64,000 nucleotides of DNA from Kordia sp. TARA_039_SRF. Lineage in GTDB: Bacteria > Bacteroidota > Bacteroidia > Flavobacteriales > Flavobacteriaceae. Shown in pieces: positions 7,521-16,083 of this stretch. Position numbers and translations under genes: made by a program. Positions within the stretch are counted from its first letter, which is position 1. Each line of letters opens with the position of its first letter. The notes under the pieces were generated by a model. That model saw nothing but the letters and a program-made list of their open reading frames with translations, ran no database searches and had not been told where the DNA came from. The stretch spans positions 365,545 to 429,544 of the forward strand of contig SMNH02000004.1 in NCBI GenBank assembly GCA_006383075.2, in the 5' to 3' direction.

Positions 7521-8882
7521 TTGTACGCAATAGTAGACATAGAAACCACTGGTGGAAAATATAATGAAGAGGGAATTACAGAGATTGCAATTTACAGATT
7601 TGACGGTCATGAAATCGTAGATCAGTTTATAAGTTTGGTAAATCCTGAGCGTGAAATTCAACCGTTTGTGGTGAATTTGACAGGAATTAATAATAAAATG
7701 CTTCGCGATGCGCCTAAATTCTACGAAATTGCCAAACGTGTTGTCGAAATTACGGAAGATTGCATTATTGTAGCGCACAATGCTAGCTTTGATTACCGAA
7801 TTTTGCAAACAGAATTCAAACGTCTTGGTTTTGAATATAAACGTAAATCCTTGTGTACGGTAGAACTTTCTCAAAAGCTACTTCCTGAAATGGAATCGTA
7901 CAAACTTGGAAAATTAGTAAGAGCATTAGGCATTCCGATGAGTGACCGACATAGAGCTTCTGGCGATGCATTAGCGACGGTAAAATTGTTTCAATTGCTT
8001 TTAGATAAAGATTCTGAAAAAGATATTATTCAACAAGCCGTTAAAACAGAGATTAAAAAGAAAGTTGCTACACGCTTACTCGACATGCTTGAAACCTTGC
8101 CTTCTGCAACAGGCGTGTATTATATTCACAATGCCAAAGGTGATATTATTTATATCGGGAAAAGTAAAAACATCAAAAAACGCGTCAATCAACATTTTAC
8201 AGGTACGAATAACAAATCGAAAAAGATTCAAAAGCAAGTGGCTGCAGTTACTTTTGAACGCACGGGAAGTGAATTGGTTGCGTTGTTAAAAGAAAGTGAA
8301 GAAATTAAGCGAAAAAAACCGATGTACAATCGCGCACAGCGAAGAAGTATTTTTCAATTTGCCATGACTTCGTATGTAGATGATTATGGATATATTGGAT
8401 TTCGCATTATGAAAGCAGATGCCCGAAAAAAGTACATTACCACGTTTACCAATATGTCCCAAGCAAAACATGTGATGTTTAAATTGACAGAAGAATTTCA
8501 ACTTTGTCAAAAAATCAACGAATTGCATACTACCAAAAGCAACTGTTTTCAATATACCATTAAAGAATGTCACGGCGCGTGTATTCAAAAAGAAACGCCT
8601 GAAAGTTATAATAAACGTGCACAACAAGCGATTGACAAATACAGTTACGCAAACAAAAACATGTTGATTATTGACCGCGGACGTCATCACGATGAACGCA
8701 GTGCTATTTTGATTGAAAATGGTGAGTATAAAGGTTTTGGTTTTTATAGTTTAAATTATCAAATCACGAACAAAAGCGTGCTAAAAACCATCATTACGCC
8801 AATGCAGAACAATCGCGACGTGCAACATATTATTCAAAGTTTTCTTCGACGAAAAAATAAACTAAAGATTATTACACTCTAA
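7521..8882 (+). CDS. DEDDh exonuclease fused to a GIY-YIG nuclease domain
   Basis: 453 aa. Residues 1-165 are a DnaQ-type 3'-5' exonuclease with all DEDDh residues: D6 and E8 (DIETTG), D91 (HNASFDYRIL), H144 and D149 (HRASGD). Residues about 193-275 are a UvrC/Cho-like GIY-YIG nuclease (GVYYI ... IIYIGKSKNIKKR, catalytic Arg near 221). The remaining 180 residues are conserved in similar proteins but unassigned. A role in DNA repair, cutting beside a lesion and trimming, is likely. The start is TTG: no in-frame ATG exists nearby, and MYAIVDIETTG is the natural N-terminus of this fold. It probably forms a unit with the next gene 21 bp downstream. Confidence 0.88.
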   Translation: MYAIVDIETTGGKYNEEGITEIAIYRFDGHEIVDQFISLVNPEREIQPFVVNLTGINNKMLRDAPKFYEIAKRVVEITEDCIIVAHNASFDYRILQTEFKRLGFEYKRKSLCTVELSQKLLPEMESYKLGKLVRALGIPMSDRHRASGDALATVKLFQLLLDKDSEKDIIQQAVKTEIKKKVATRLLDMLETLPSATGVYYIHNAKGDIIYIGKSKNIKKRVNQHFTGTNNKSKKIQKQVAAVTFERTGSELVALLKESEEIKRKKPMYNRAQRRSIFQFAMTSYVDDYGYIGFRIMKADARKKYITTFTNMSQAKHVMFKLTEEFQLCQKINELHTTKSNCFQYTIKECHGACIQKETPESYNKRAQQAIDKYSYANKNMLIIDRGRHHDERSAILIENGEYKGFGFYSLNYQITNKSVLKTIITPMQNNRDVQHIIQSFLRRKNKLKIITL

Positions 8883-8903
8883 ATATCAATACATTACCAT
8901 TTT

Positions 8904-10868
8904 ATGAAACCGATTACCACTTTAGTTACCATGTTATGTGCCGTGTTTTTGCACGGACAGAATCCAATGAGCGTTAAATTTAACAGGGTTTCCCCAGAGG
9001 AACTTTCCATGACAAGCTACGCAAAAGATTCAAAAGCACATGCAGTAGTGCTTGAAGAATACGGGGAAAATTACTTTGAAGTCATTAACGAGCAGTATTT
9101 TATCATTAAACACTATTATGTTAAAATTAAAATTTTAGACAAACAAGGCATTGAAGAAGTGGCAAAAGTTCAAATTCCGTTTTACAAAGGCAAAAATTCT
9201 TTTGAAGTCATCAAAAATATCAAAGCCATTACGCACAATCCTGGCGAAACTGATGAATTGAAAAGTGATCAAATTTTTTCAGTCGACCTAAATAAATATT
9301 ATGGCGAAAAGCGATTTACGTTTCCAAATGTCAAAACTGGAAGCGTTTTGGAATATCAGTATACACTAGAATCGCCTTTTTATTTCAATTTTGAAGGATG
9401 GGATTTTCAATCGAATATTCCGAAAATTTATAGTGAATTTAATGCTAAAATTCCAGCTAACTTTAGATACAACCGAACGTTGAAAGGTTTTCAAAAACTA
9501 GATATCAACAGTGCAAAGGTTAAAAAAGGATGTTTTAGAGTTCCAGGAATCGTTGGTCGTGCCGATTGTGAAGTGCTAAAGTATGCTATGAAAGATATTC
9601 CTGCGTTTCGGGAAGAATCGTTTATGCTGTCTAAAAATAATTACATGTCTAAAATTGCCTTTGAACTGGCAGAATACGTACGCTATAATGGTGGAAAAGA
9701 TGTGTATACCAAAACCTGGAAAGCGGTTGATAAAGAAATGCGAAAAGACAAAGATATTGGAGCCCAAGTGCGAAAGAATACCTTCTTTAAAAATCAACTT
9801 CCTGATGAAATTTTAGCAATTTCTTCTGAACTGGAAAAAGCACGACGCATTTATGAGTTTATCAAAAATCACTATACTTGGAATGGCGAATACGGATTGT
9901 TTGGCGATGCTAACGTACGACAAGCGTTTCAAGATAGAAAAGGAAACGTGGCTGAAATCAATCTTTCGTTAATCAATAGTTTGTTGGCGGCAGATATTAA
10001 AACCGAAACGGTGATGTTATCGACACGAACAAAAGGATTGCCCACACAGAAACATCCTGTGATGTCTGACTTTAATTATTTAATTGCCAAAGTAACGATT
10101 GGCAAGGAAACGTTTTTGTTAGACGCTACTGAAAAAATGCTTTCTTTTGGGTTGTTACCGCTTCGTGCGCTCAATTACAACGGTCGTGCTATGGATTTTA
10201 AAAAACCTAGTTATTGGTTTACCATTGCACCCTATCAACAAAACCGTCAAAATACAACAGTAACAATTACGGTAGATGAAGATGGTGCTGCTATGGGAAA
10301 ACTTTCGCAAAACAGTACAGGGTATTTAGCCTACGAAAAACGAGCGGAATTGACTGAGCAAGATACTGACAGCTATTTAGACGATTTTGAAAATAGTTTA
10401 CCGTTTTTATCTGTTTCCGATTATGAAATAGAACAAAAATTAGTTCCTGAAATGCCTATTAAAGAATTGTTTTCATTAGAGTTTGACGAGGAATTTTCAG
10501 ATGGTGAAACCTTTTTGGATCCGTTTTTCTTGAAAAATTTCTCAAAAAATCCATTTCAGCTAGAAAATCGACAATATCCCGTAGATTTTGCCTTTTCACG
10601 TGTATATACGACTCGCTTTTTATTATCGATTCCATCAAATTTTGAATTTACCGACATTCCTGAAAACCAGAATTTCACTTTGGCAAACGGAAAAGCTGTA
10701 TGTGGCTTAAAAACCATTCAGCAAGGCGGACAACTAAATTTAAGCTTCAAGCTCATTCTGAACAATTACTATTACGAAGCTGAAGAATATCAAGCTTTAA
10801 AAGAGTTTTTTGCGAAACTTTCCATTCTTCAAAAAAATACGCGAATCGGTATTAAAAAGAAATTGTAG
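8904..10868 (+). CDS. DUF3857 / transglutaminase-like periplasmic protein
   Basis: 654 aa. A signal peptide (1-18, ending FLHGQ) is followed by a DUF3857 domain (about 60-230), a transglutaminase-like fold (about 290-400) and a beta-rich DUF3858-type tail. The position expected to hold the catalytic Cys reads KGNVAEINLS, with Val instead of Cys, so this copy probably does not act as a protease or transglutaminase. From memory this substitution is common in Bacteroidetes members. It is exported, most likely periplasmic or outer-membrane associated; the function is unknown. It follows the exonuclease gene by 21 bp and precedes the K+ channel by 12 bp, suggesting an operon that runs to miaA. Confidence 0.85.
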   Translation: MKPITTLVTMLCAVFLHGQNPMSVKFNRVSPEELSMTSYAKDSKAHAVVLEEYGENYFEVINEQYFIIKHYYVKIKILDKQGIEEVAKVQIPFYKGKNSFEVIKNIKAITHNPGETDELKSDQIFSVDLNKYYGEKRFTFPNVKTGSVLEYQYTLESPFYFNFEGWDFQSNIPKIYSEFNAKIPANFRYNRTLKGFQKLDINSAKVKKGCFRVPGIVGRADCEVLKYAMKDIPAFREESFMLSKNNYMSKIAFELAEYVRYNGGKDVYTKTWKAVDKEMRKDKDIGAQVRKNTFFKNQLPDEILAISSELEKARRIYEFIKNHYTWNGEYGLFGDANVRQAFQDRKGNVAEINLSLINSLLAADIKTETVMLSTRTKGLPTQKHPVMSDFNYLIAKVTIGKETFLLDATEKMLSFGLLPLRALNYNGRAMDFKKPSYWFTIAPYQQNRQNTTVTITVDEDGAAMGKLSQNSTGYLAYEKRAELTEQDTDSYLDDFENSLPFLSVSDYEIEQKLVPEMPIKELFSLEFDEEFSDGETFLDPFFLKNFSKNPFQLENRQYPVDFAFSRVYTTRFLLSIPSNFEFTDIPENQNFTLANGKAVCGLKTIQQGGQLNLSFKLILNNYYYEAEEYQALKEFFAKLSILQKNTRIGIKKKL

Positions 10869-10880
10869 TATTTTAGCACT

Positions 10881-11711
10881 ATGGCAAAAGACTGGAAATC
10901 GAAACTTCACGAAATTATATATGAAGCAGACACACGCGAAGGGAAACTCTTCGATGTGATTTTGTTGATTTTAATTTTGGCAAGTATTGGCTTGGTCATG
11001 ATGGAAAGTGTGGAAGAGTTTGCGCTAAAACACGGCACATTTCTCGATATTTCCGAATGGATTATCACCATTTTATTTACCATTGAATACTTTGCACGAA
11101 TTATTTCCATCAAAAAGCCAACGAAATACATTTTTAGCTTCTACGGTTTGGTCGATTTGTTTTCTACCATTCCAAAATACCTATCCTTATTCATCGTCGG
11201 TTCGCAATCGCTCATTGCCTTACGAGCACTGCGATTGATGCGAATTTTTAGAGTTTTAAAACTAGCGCGTTACATTGGCGAATCCAACAATATCATGCGA
11301 GCTTTGAATGCCAGCAAGATAAAAATTGGCGTGTTTATCATGTTCATTTTGATTTTATGTACCATTTTGGGCTCCGTAATGTATTTGATTGAAAGCGGTG
11401 AAGAAAGCGAATTTACCAGCATTCCACGAAGTATTTATTGGGCAATTGTAACGTTGACGACGGTTGGTTACGGAGATATTGCACCGCTGACTTCGTTGGG
11501 ACAGTTTATTGCTTCTATCATCATGATTTTGGGATACGGAATTATTGCCGTTCCTACGGGAATTGTGACTGCTGAATTGGCTACGATGGACAAAGAAAAG
11601 ATTGATTTAAACACGCAATCGTGTCCGAACTGTGCAAAATCTGGTCATAAAAACAAAGCTGAATTTTGCTATAATTGTGGCGAAGCGTTAAATCCTGAAG
11701 AAACCGATTAA
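10881..11711 (+). CDS. Voltage-gated-type K+ channel with C-terminal zinc ribbon
   Basis: 276 aa. Six transmembrane segments with an arginine-rich S4 (RALRLMRIFRVLKLARY, about 113-129) and the K+ selectivity filter TTVGYGD (near 194) place it in the Kv-like ion transport family. The C-terminus carries a small zinc ribbon, CPNC ... FCYNC, that would lie in the cytoplasm, where other channels have a ligand-binding or tetramerisation domain. The start follows the stop of the DUF3857 gene by 12 bp. A TATTTTAG box (10869-10876) lies directly before the ATG but has no -33 partner, so read-through from the upstream genes seems likelier. Confidence 0.9.
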   Translation: MAKDWKSKLHEIIYEADTREGKLFDVILLILILASIGLVMMESVEEFALKHGTFLDISEWIITILFTIEYFARIISIKKPTKYIFSFYGLVDLFSTIPKYLSLFIVGSQSLIALRALRLMRIFRVLKLARYIGESNNIMRALNASKIKIGVFIMFILILCTILGSVMYLIESGEESEFTSIPRSIYWAIVTLTTVGYGDIAPLTSLGQFIASIIMILGYGIIAVPTGIVTAELATMDKEKIDLNTQSCPNCAKSGHKNKAEFCYNCGEALNPEETD

Positions 11712-11720
11712 TTTATTTTC

Positions 11721-12626
11721 ATGGCGAATTATCTTATTTCTATTGTCGGTGCTACTGCGATTGGAAAAACGGCGTTGAGCATACAATTGGCGCAACATTT
11801 CAAAACCGAAATTATTTCTTGTGATTCCAGACAGTTTTTTAAAGAAATGGCGATTGGAACCGCTGTTCCTTCGGAAGAAGAACTGAAGGCAGCGACGCAT
11901 CATTTTATTCAACATAAAAGTATTTTTGAAGAATATAATGTCGGACAGTTTGAAAAAGATGCCATTGCCAAGCTTGATGAATTATTTAAAAAACACAAAA
12001 TCGTCATTATGGTTGGTGGCAGCGGTTTGTATGTCGATGCTGTTGTGAAAGGTTTGGACGATTTTCCTAAAGTAAATGCAAAAATCAGAGAAAATCTGAA
12101 TCAACAGTTAAAAGATAAAGGAATCGCTTCGTTACAAAAAATGCTACAACAGCTTGATCCTGTATATTATAAGCGTGTCGCATTGGAAAATCCGCATCGT
12201 TTGATACGCGCATTGGAAATTTGTATTGGAAGTGGCAAACCCTATTCTAGTTTTTTGAAAGATACGACTGCAACACGTAATTTTACTACAATCAAAGTCG
12301 GTTTGACTGCTGAAAGAGAAATTATGTACAATCGCATCAATCAAAGAGTGGATTTAATGATGGAAGCTGGTTTGTTGGAAGAAGCCAAAACGCTATATCC
12401 GCATAAATCGCTAAACGCTTTGCAAACCGTAGGATATCGGGAACTTTTTGAATATTTTGATGGAAACTTTACATTGGAATTCGCGGTAAGCGAAATAAAG
12501 AAAAATACACGCCGTTTCGCTAAGCGACAAGGCACGTGGTTTCGAAGGGACAAAAATACGTTATGGTTTGATTATGAAGAAGATATACAGAAGATTATTG
12601 AGGAAATTGAAAATAGACTTGTTTGA
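11721..12626 (+). CDS. miaA: tRNA dimethylallyltransferase MiaA
   Basis: 301 aa, normal family length. MiaA transfers the dimethylallyl group to N6 of A37 in tRNAs that read UNN codons. The P-loop is GATAIGKTA, the catalytic Asp block is SCDSRQFF, and GGSGLYVDAV and the tRNA-binding LENPHRLIRALEI and TVGYRELFEY regions are all present. It starts 9 bp after the channel gene and closes the 7.5-12.6 kb unit. Immediately after its stop codon begins a series of 7-nt repeats. Confidence 0.97.
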   Translation: MANYLISIVGATAIGKTALSIQLAQHFKTEIISCDSRQFFKEMAIGTAVPSEEELKAATHHFIQHKSIFEEYNVGQFEKDAIAKLDELFKKHKIVIMVGGSGLYVDAVVKGLDDFPKVNAKIRENLNQQLKDKGIASLQKMLQQLDPVYYKRVALENPHRLIRALEICIGSGKPYSSFLKDTTATRNFTTIKVGLTAEREIMYNRINQRVDLMMEAGLLEEAKTLYPHKSLNALQTVGYRELFEYFDGNFTLEFAVSEIKKNTRRFAKRQGTWFRRDKNTLWFDYEEDIQKIIEEIENRLV

Positions 12627-12675
12627 TTTTGAGTGTTGAATTTGATTTAAGATTCAAGAGCCTAGAGTCAAGACT
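12627..12675. repeat. Degenerate heptamer array after the miaA stop codon (7 units)
   Basis: TTTTGAG, TGTTGAA, TTTGATT, TAAGATT, CAAGAGC, CTAGAGT, CAAGACT, in register from the base after the TGA stop. Confidence 0.65.
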
Positions 12676-12679
12676 TTTT

Positions 12680-12715
12680 TTGAATTTGAATTTGAACTCG
12701 AAATTGAACTTGAAA
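12680..12715. repeat. Hexamer array (6 units)
   Basis: TTGAAT, TTGAAT, TTGAAC, TCGAAA, TTGAAC, TTGAAA. It is the reverse-complement counterpart of 142-189. Confidence 0.8.
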
Positions 12716-12908
12716 ACCCTAGCGTCGCTTTGGTTTCTATGGCAAAAGCAGTTTATCTTTGGTTAAAATTTCAGCTATATGTGAGAAGCTGAATCAAGCC
12801 AGTCTTGAGCTACAGTCGAAAGGTTCAGCTTGACGAAATATATATTCAATCTTAAATAAAAAAACATTGGTACATTTTCAAATTGTCAAATTGATACATT
12901 AAAAAACC

Positions 12909-12952
12909 GTCACTTCGAGTGGATTTGTGAAACAAATTTGTATCGAGAAGTA
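12909..12952 (-). repeat. Palindromic hairpin repeat, copy R2
   Basis: GTCACTTCGAGTG, an inner hairpin ATTTGT-GAA-ACAAAT, then TATCGAGAAGTA. The stem bases differ from R1 but still pair. Confidence 0.7.
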
Positions 12953-13027
12953 GTTTGAAACTATAATCATAAATGCTGAATGTTAAATGTTGAATTGATT
13001 CATAAACTACTAAGTATCAAAGGAGTT

Positions 13028-13074
13028 ATCGATACAATTTTCTTCATTTCATTCCGAAAATCACTCGAACAGAC
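13028..13074 (+). repeat. Palindromic hairpin repeat, decayed copy R3
   Basis: ATCGATACA, ATTTTC ... GAAAAT with an enlarged loop, then CACTCGAACAGAC. Same orientation as R1, with the outer arms partly lost. Confidence 0.5.
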
Positions 13075-13092
13075 GTTTTTTGCATTTGAAAA

Positions 13093-13127
13093 CAAACACC
13101 AAAAAACCAACACCTAACACCTCAAAA
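13093..13127. repeat. Heptamer array ending at the cupin start codon (5 units)
   Basis: CAAACAC, CAAAAAA, CCAACAC, CTAACAC, CTCAAAA, in register, ending 2 nt before ATG 13130. Confidence 0.7.
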
Positions 13128-13129
13128 AA

Positions 13130-13636
13130 ATGTCCAAAGAAATACAACAACTCGTAGAAAGTTTAGAATTACTACCACATCCTGAAGGTGGATTTTACAA
13201 AGAAGTGTATCGGAGTGAAAAATTGATTCAAAAAGATGCGCTACCTGATAATTTTTCAGGCAATCGCAGTTATTGTACGAGTATTTATTTTTTATTGACT
13301 TCCGAGAATTTTTCGGCGTTTCATCGTATCAAACAAGATGAAATTTGGCATTTTTATGGCGGAAGTTCGTTGAGTGTGCATGTTATTGACAAAGAAGGAA
13401 ATTATACCGAACACAAAGTTGGTATGAATTTTAGTAACGGAGAACAGCCACAATTGGTAGTTCCTGCTGGTTGTTGGTTCGCGTCAAGCGTTCCTCAAAA
13501 AGATTCGTATGCGTTTGTCGGGTGTACAGTGGCGCCAGGGTTCGATTTTGATGATTTCGAATTGGCAAACCGAGAAGAATTACAAAAAATATATCCGCAA
13601 CACGCAGCTATTATTCATAAGCTTACTAGAGAATAA
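13130..13636 (+). CDS. Cupin family protein (DUF985)
   Basis: 168 aa single-domain cupin of the DUF985/YML079w type, recognised by LLPHPEGGFYKEVYRS near the N-terminus, FHRIKQDEIWHFYGG in the barrel and VPAGCWFAS and VGCTVAPGFDFDDFEL near the end. The barrel may hold a metal or bind a small molecule such as a sugar; enzymatic activity is not established for this family. The gene stands alone. Its 5' flank is not an ordinary leader but a heptamer array running to 2 nt from the ATG. Confidence 0.9.
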   Translation: MSKEIQQLVESLELLPHPEGGFYKEVYRSEKLIQKDALPDNFSGNRSYCTSIYFLLTSENFSAFHRIKQDEIWHFYGGSSLSVHVIDKEGNYTEHKVGMNFSNGEQPQLVVPAGCWFASSVPQKDSYAFVGCTVAPGFDFDDFELANREELQKIYPQHAAIIHKLTRE

Positions 13637-13638
13637 GT

Positions 13639-13670
13639 GAAATAGTCGACGTTCGGGTGTCGACTATATT
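13639..13670. terminator. Bidirectional terminator between cupin gene and response regulator
   Basis: ATAGTCGACG pairs with TGTCGACTAT around the loop TTCGGG, with A/T-rich flanks on both sides, between two convergent genes. Confidence 0.65.
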
Positions 13671-13702
13671 TCAATTGCTTTAGGGGAATTATGATAGTAC
13701 TT

Positions 13703-14416
13703 CTACTCTGCTTTGTTTTTAATAACCAATCTAAATCCTTCTCCGTGAATGTTTAAAATTTCTACGTCTTCATCTCTTTTTAAATACTTACGTAGTTTGG
13801 CAATATACACATCCATTGATCTAGAAGTGAAATAGTTATCATCTCTCCAAATCTTTGTTAAGGCAAGTTCTCTTGGCATTAAATCATTTTCATGCAACGC
13901 TAATAGACGCAATAATTCGTTTTCTTTTGGCGATAATTTTATTGGCTCTTCTTCGTCGAATGTTAAGAAACGAAGTTTTGAGTTTAAGCTAAATCGTCCA
14001 ATTTCAAATTCGAATTGTTTGCTATCAGCGACTGAATCCGATGTTTTTCGTTGCATTATTGCTTTAATTTTCATCAATAATACTTCAGAATCGAAAGGCT
14101 TATTTAGGTAGTCGTCTGCGCCTACTTTGTATCCTTTCATTACATCTTCTTTCAATGCCTTTGCGGTTAAGAAAATGATAGGTACTTCGGTGTTTTTTTC
14201 ACGAATTTCTTTCGCAAGTGTAAAACCATCTTTATACGGCATCATGACGTCAAGAATACAAAGGTCGAAATTGTCTTTTTTGAATTTTTCAAAGCCTTCC
14301 ATTCCGTTTTTTGCATGAACAACGTCATAATCGTTCATTGACAGATAGTCTTTCAATACAGTTCCAAAATTCGGATCATCTTCTACTAATAAAATTTTTT
14401 TGTTTTGAATCTCCAT
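13703..14416 (-). CDS. OmpR/PhoB-type response regulator
   Basis: 237 aa. The receiver domain (about 5-120) has the acidic pair D13/D14, phosphoacceptor Asp56 (LCILDVMMP), Thr83 (FLTAK) and Lys105 (NKPF). A winged-helix DNA-binding domain follows (about 130-235), with LSPKENELLRLL and the recognition helix near YFTSRSMDVYIAKLRKYL. It starts 5 bp after the histidine kinase gene and is its obvious partner. Similar pairs in Bacteroidetes are called RprX/RprY, but I cannot settle orthology, and the stimulus and targets are unknown. Confidence 0.93.
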   Translation of the reverse strand: MEIQNKKILLVEDDPNFGTVLKDYLSMNDYDVVHAKNGMEGFEKFKKDNFDLCILDVMMPYKDGFTLAKEIREKNTEVPIIFLTAKALKEDVMKGYKVGADDYLNKPFDSEVLLMKIKAIMQRKTSDSVADSKQFEFEIGRFSLNSKLRFLTFDEEEPIKLSPKENELLRLLALHENDLMPRELALTKIWRDDNYFTSRSMDVYIAKLRKYLKRDEDVEILNIHGEGFRLVIKNKAE

Positions 14417-14421
14417 GTTAG

Positions 14422-16002
14422 TTACGATATTAATGGCAATTTAATAATGAATGTACTTCCTTTTCCTTTTTCACTTTCCACGCTTATTTGACCACCGTGG
14501 TCATCAACAATACGCTTTACGTAAGCCAGTCCAAGTCCGTGCCCCTTTACATTATGTATATCACCTGTATGTTCTCTATAAAATTTTTCAAATATTCTTT
14601 TCTGTACAGATTTGGACATTCCTTGTCCTTGGTCTTTTATTTTAATCTGTATATTATTTTTTACTACTTCCGAAAAAACGTCAATTTTCGGTTCTCCTTC
14701 GGTGTATTTAATGGCATTGTCTAAAATGTTTACCAATACATTGGTAAAGTGTGTATCGTTTGCCATCACCATGGAGTGTTTTGCGCTTAAATGCGTTTTT
14801 ACATAACCATTTCTGTCTTCCACAATCAATTCAATATGAGACAATGCATCTTCAATTAGGTCGTGAACGTCAATAGCATCCTTACTGATATCCAATTGAT
14901 TTTTTTCTAATTTGGATATGCGCAATACGTTTTCTACTTGTGCATGCATGCGTTTATTTTCTTCACGAATCATTCGCAAGTAGCGCTTTACTTTTTCTTT
15001 ATCATCAATAATCTTCGGGTTTCGCACCGCATCCAACGCTAAATTAATTGTGGCAATCGGTGTTTTAAACTCATGCGTCATATTGTTGATGAAATCCGTT
15101 TTGATTTCTGAAATTTGCTTCTGCTTGATTAACTGGTACAAGGCACTCGAATACGCTATAATAATAATTAACGTAAAAACGATAGACATAATTGCCATAC
15201 CCATGATGGACGATAAAACGTATTTGTTACGCTTTGGAAAACTGACATATAATGTGTACCCGCTTTCTTTATCTTCATCTTCAAAAAGTGGCACATCGTA
15301 CATTCCATCATTCGTTATTTTGAAACCGTCAGATTTTATTTTTGTTGCCAATCCGTCATCATACACACCAAACTCAAAATCCATATCCAAATTAAATTCG
15401 TCCAAATACCCATGAATTAAATACGATAATAAGTCTGTATTTACGCGTTCATCTATAGGAACTTGTTTCGTCAATTCGTGAATAATTTCTTTGAATTGCG
15501 CCATTTTTTTGGACACGCTGTTTACCTTTTTAAACTTTTGCACTGGTGTGAGTTTAAAATCGGTATTGTCCAACATATCTTCTCGAAATGTTACACGTGT
15601 TTCTATAACTTTAAAGTTTTTAACGGACGTACTGTCGTCTTCAGAAGCACTGTCAATGAACGTTGGGAAAATATTAAAATCCTCTTCTATAATACCACGT
15701 GTGTAGATGCTAGTTTCGTTGTTTTTTTCGTCTCTACTAGTAATTTGAAAGACATTTAAAACTTGAGAATCTTTGGGTTCGCCTACACTATCAATCAATT
15801 TTTGAAATCGTAAATAGTATTTTCGATCTTGGTATTCGGTAACTTTTTCTGATACGCTCTTTAGTATCTGATTTGCATTTAGCGAGAATGACTCTTGTTT
15901 GTCTTCTACGCCAGTGGCAATCCAATATCCTTGAACAAATATAATCCCGATGAGCGAAAGGCTCATCAAAATGACTAGAACAATAAATAATCGTTTACTC
16001 AT
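14422..16002 (-). CDS. Membrane sensor histidine kinase
   Basis: 526 aa. TM1 about 4-26, an extracytoplasmic sensor region of about 230 residues, TM2 about 262-288, then the HisKA domain with phosphoacceptor His310 (NNMTHEFKTPIA) and an HATPase domain with N box (NVLVNILDNAIKYTE), G1 (DQGQGMS), F box (FEKFYR) and G2 (GHGLGLAYVK). No clear HAMP domain separates TM2 from HisKA. It is transcribed before the regulator gene, which begins 5 bp after it. The gap of 81 bp to coaE may hold a promoter, but I see no perfect -7 box. Confidence 0.93.
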   Translation of the reverse strand: MSKRLFIVLVILMSLSLIGIIFVQGYWIATGVEDKQESFSLNANQILKSVSEKVTEYQDRKYYLRFQKLIDSVGEPKDSQVLNVFQITSRDEKNNETSIYTRGIIEEDFNIFPTFIDSASEDDSTSVKNFKVIETRVTFREDMLDNTDFKLTPVQKFKKVNSVSKKMAQFKEIIHELTKQVPIDERVNTDLLSYLIHGYLDEFNLDMDFEFGVYDDGLATKIKSDGFKITNDGMYDVPLFEDEDKESGYTLYVSFPKRNKYVLSSIMGMAIMSIVFTLIIIIAYSSALYQLIKQKQISEIKTDFINNMTHEFKTPIATINLALDAVRNPKIIDDKEKVKRYLRMIREENKRMHAQVENVLRISKLEKNQLDISKDAIDVHDLIEDALSHIELIVEDRNGYVKTHLSAKHSMVMANDTHFTNVLVNILDNAIKYTEGEPKIDVFSEVVKNNIQIKIKDQGQGMSKSVQKRIFEKFYREHTGDIHNVKGHGLGLAYVKRIVDDHGGQISVESEKGKGSTFIIKLPLIS

Positions 16003-16083
16003 TTAATCAAAATTAACGTATAATATTGGTTATAGTAACTTTTTAACCAAACCTTAACAAATATGTTAATTTTACCAGATTTT

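Larger units (their letters stand above)
12627..13010 (+). repeat. Composite intergenic element, copy 2
   Basis: Starting at the miaA stop it reads: heptamers (12627-12675), ACTTTTTTT, hexamers (12680-12715), AACCCTAGCGTC (12714-12725), about 180 nt of extra sequence, hairpin repeat (12909-12952), TTTGAAAC, heptamers (12973-13000), GATTCATAAAC. The same modules, without the extra 180 nt, occur in the same order at 231-26 on the minus strand. The extra part includes a diverged repeat half (TTGAGCTACAGTCGAAAGG, 12804-12822). It fills most of a 503-bp gene-free gap. Confidence 0.75.

Noticed and set aside
10869..10876. Promoter TATTTTAG for the K+ channel gene
   Set aside because: It overlaps the preceding stop region, has no -33 partner and would start transcription at the ATG; an upstream operon promoter is simpler.
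88..13074. Insertion sequence or MITE with target-site duplication around the hairpin repeats
   Set aside because: No transposase, no consistent terminal inverted repeats or target duplications could be seen; recorded as repeats only.
14451..15759. Several plus-strand ORFs inside the histidine kinase region
   Set aside because: They are antisense shadows of a well-supported kinase with all conserved boxes; composition is not coding-like.
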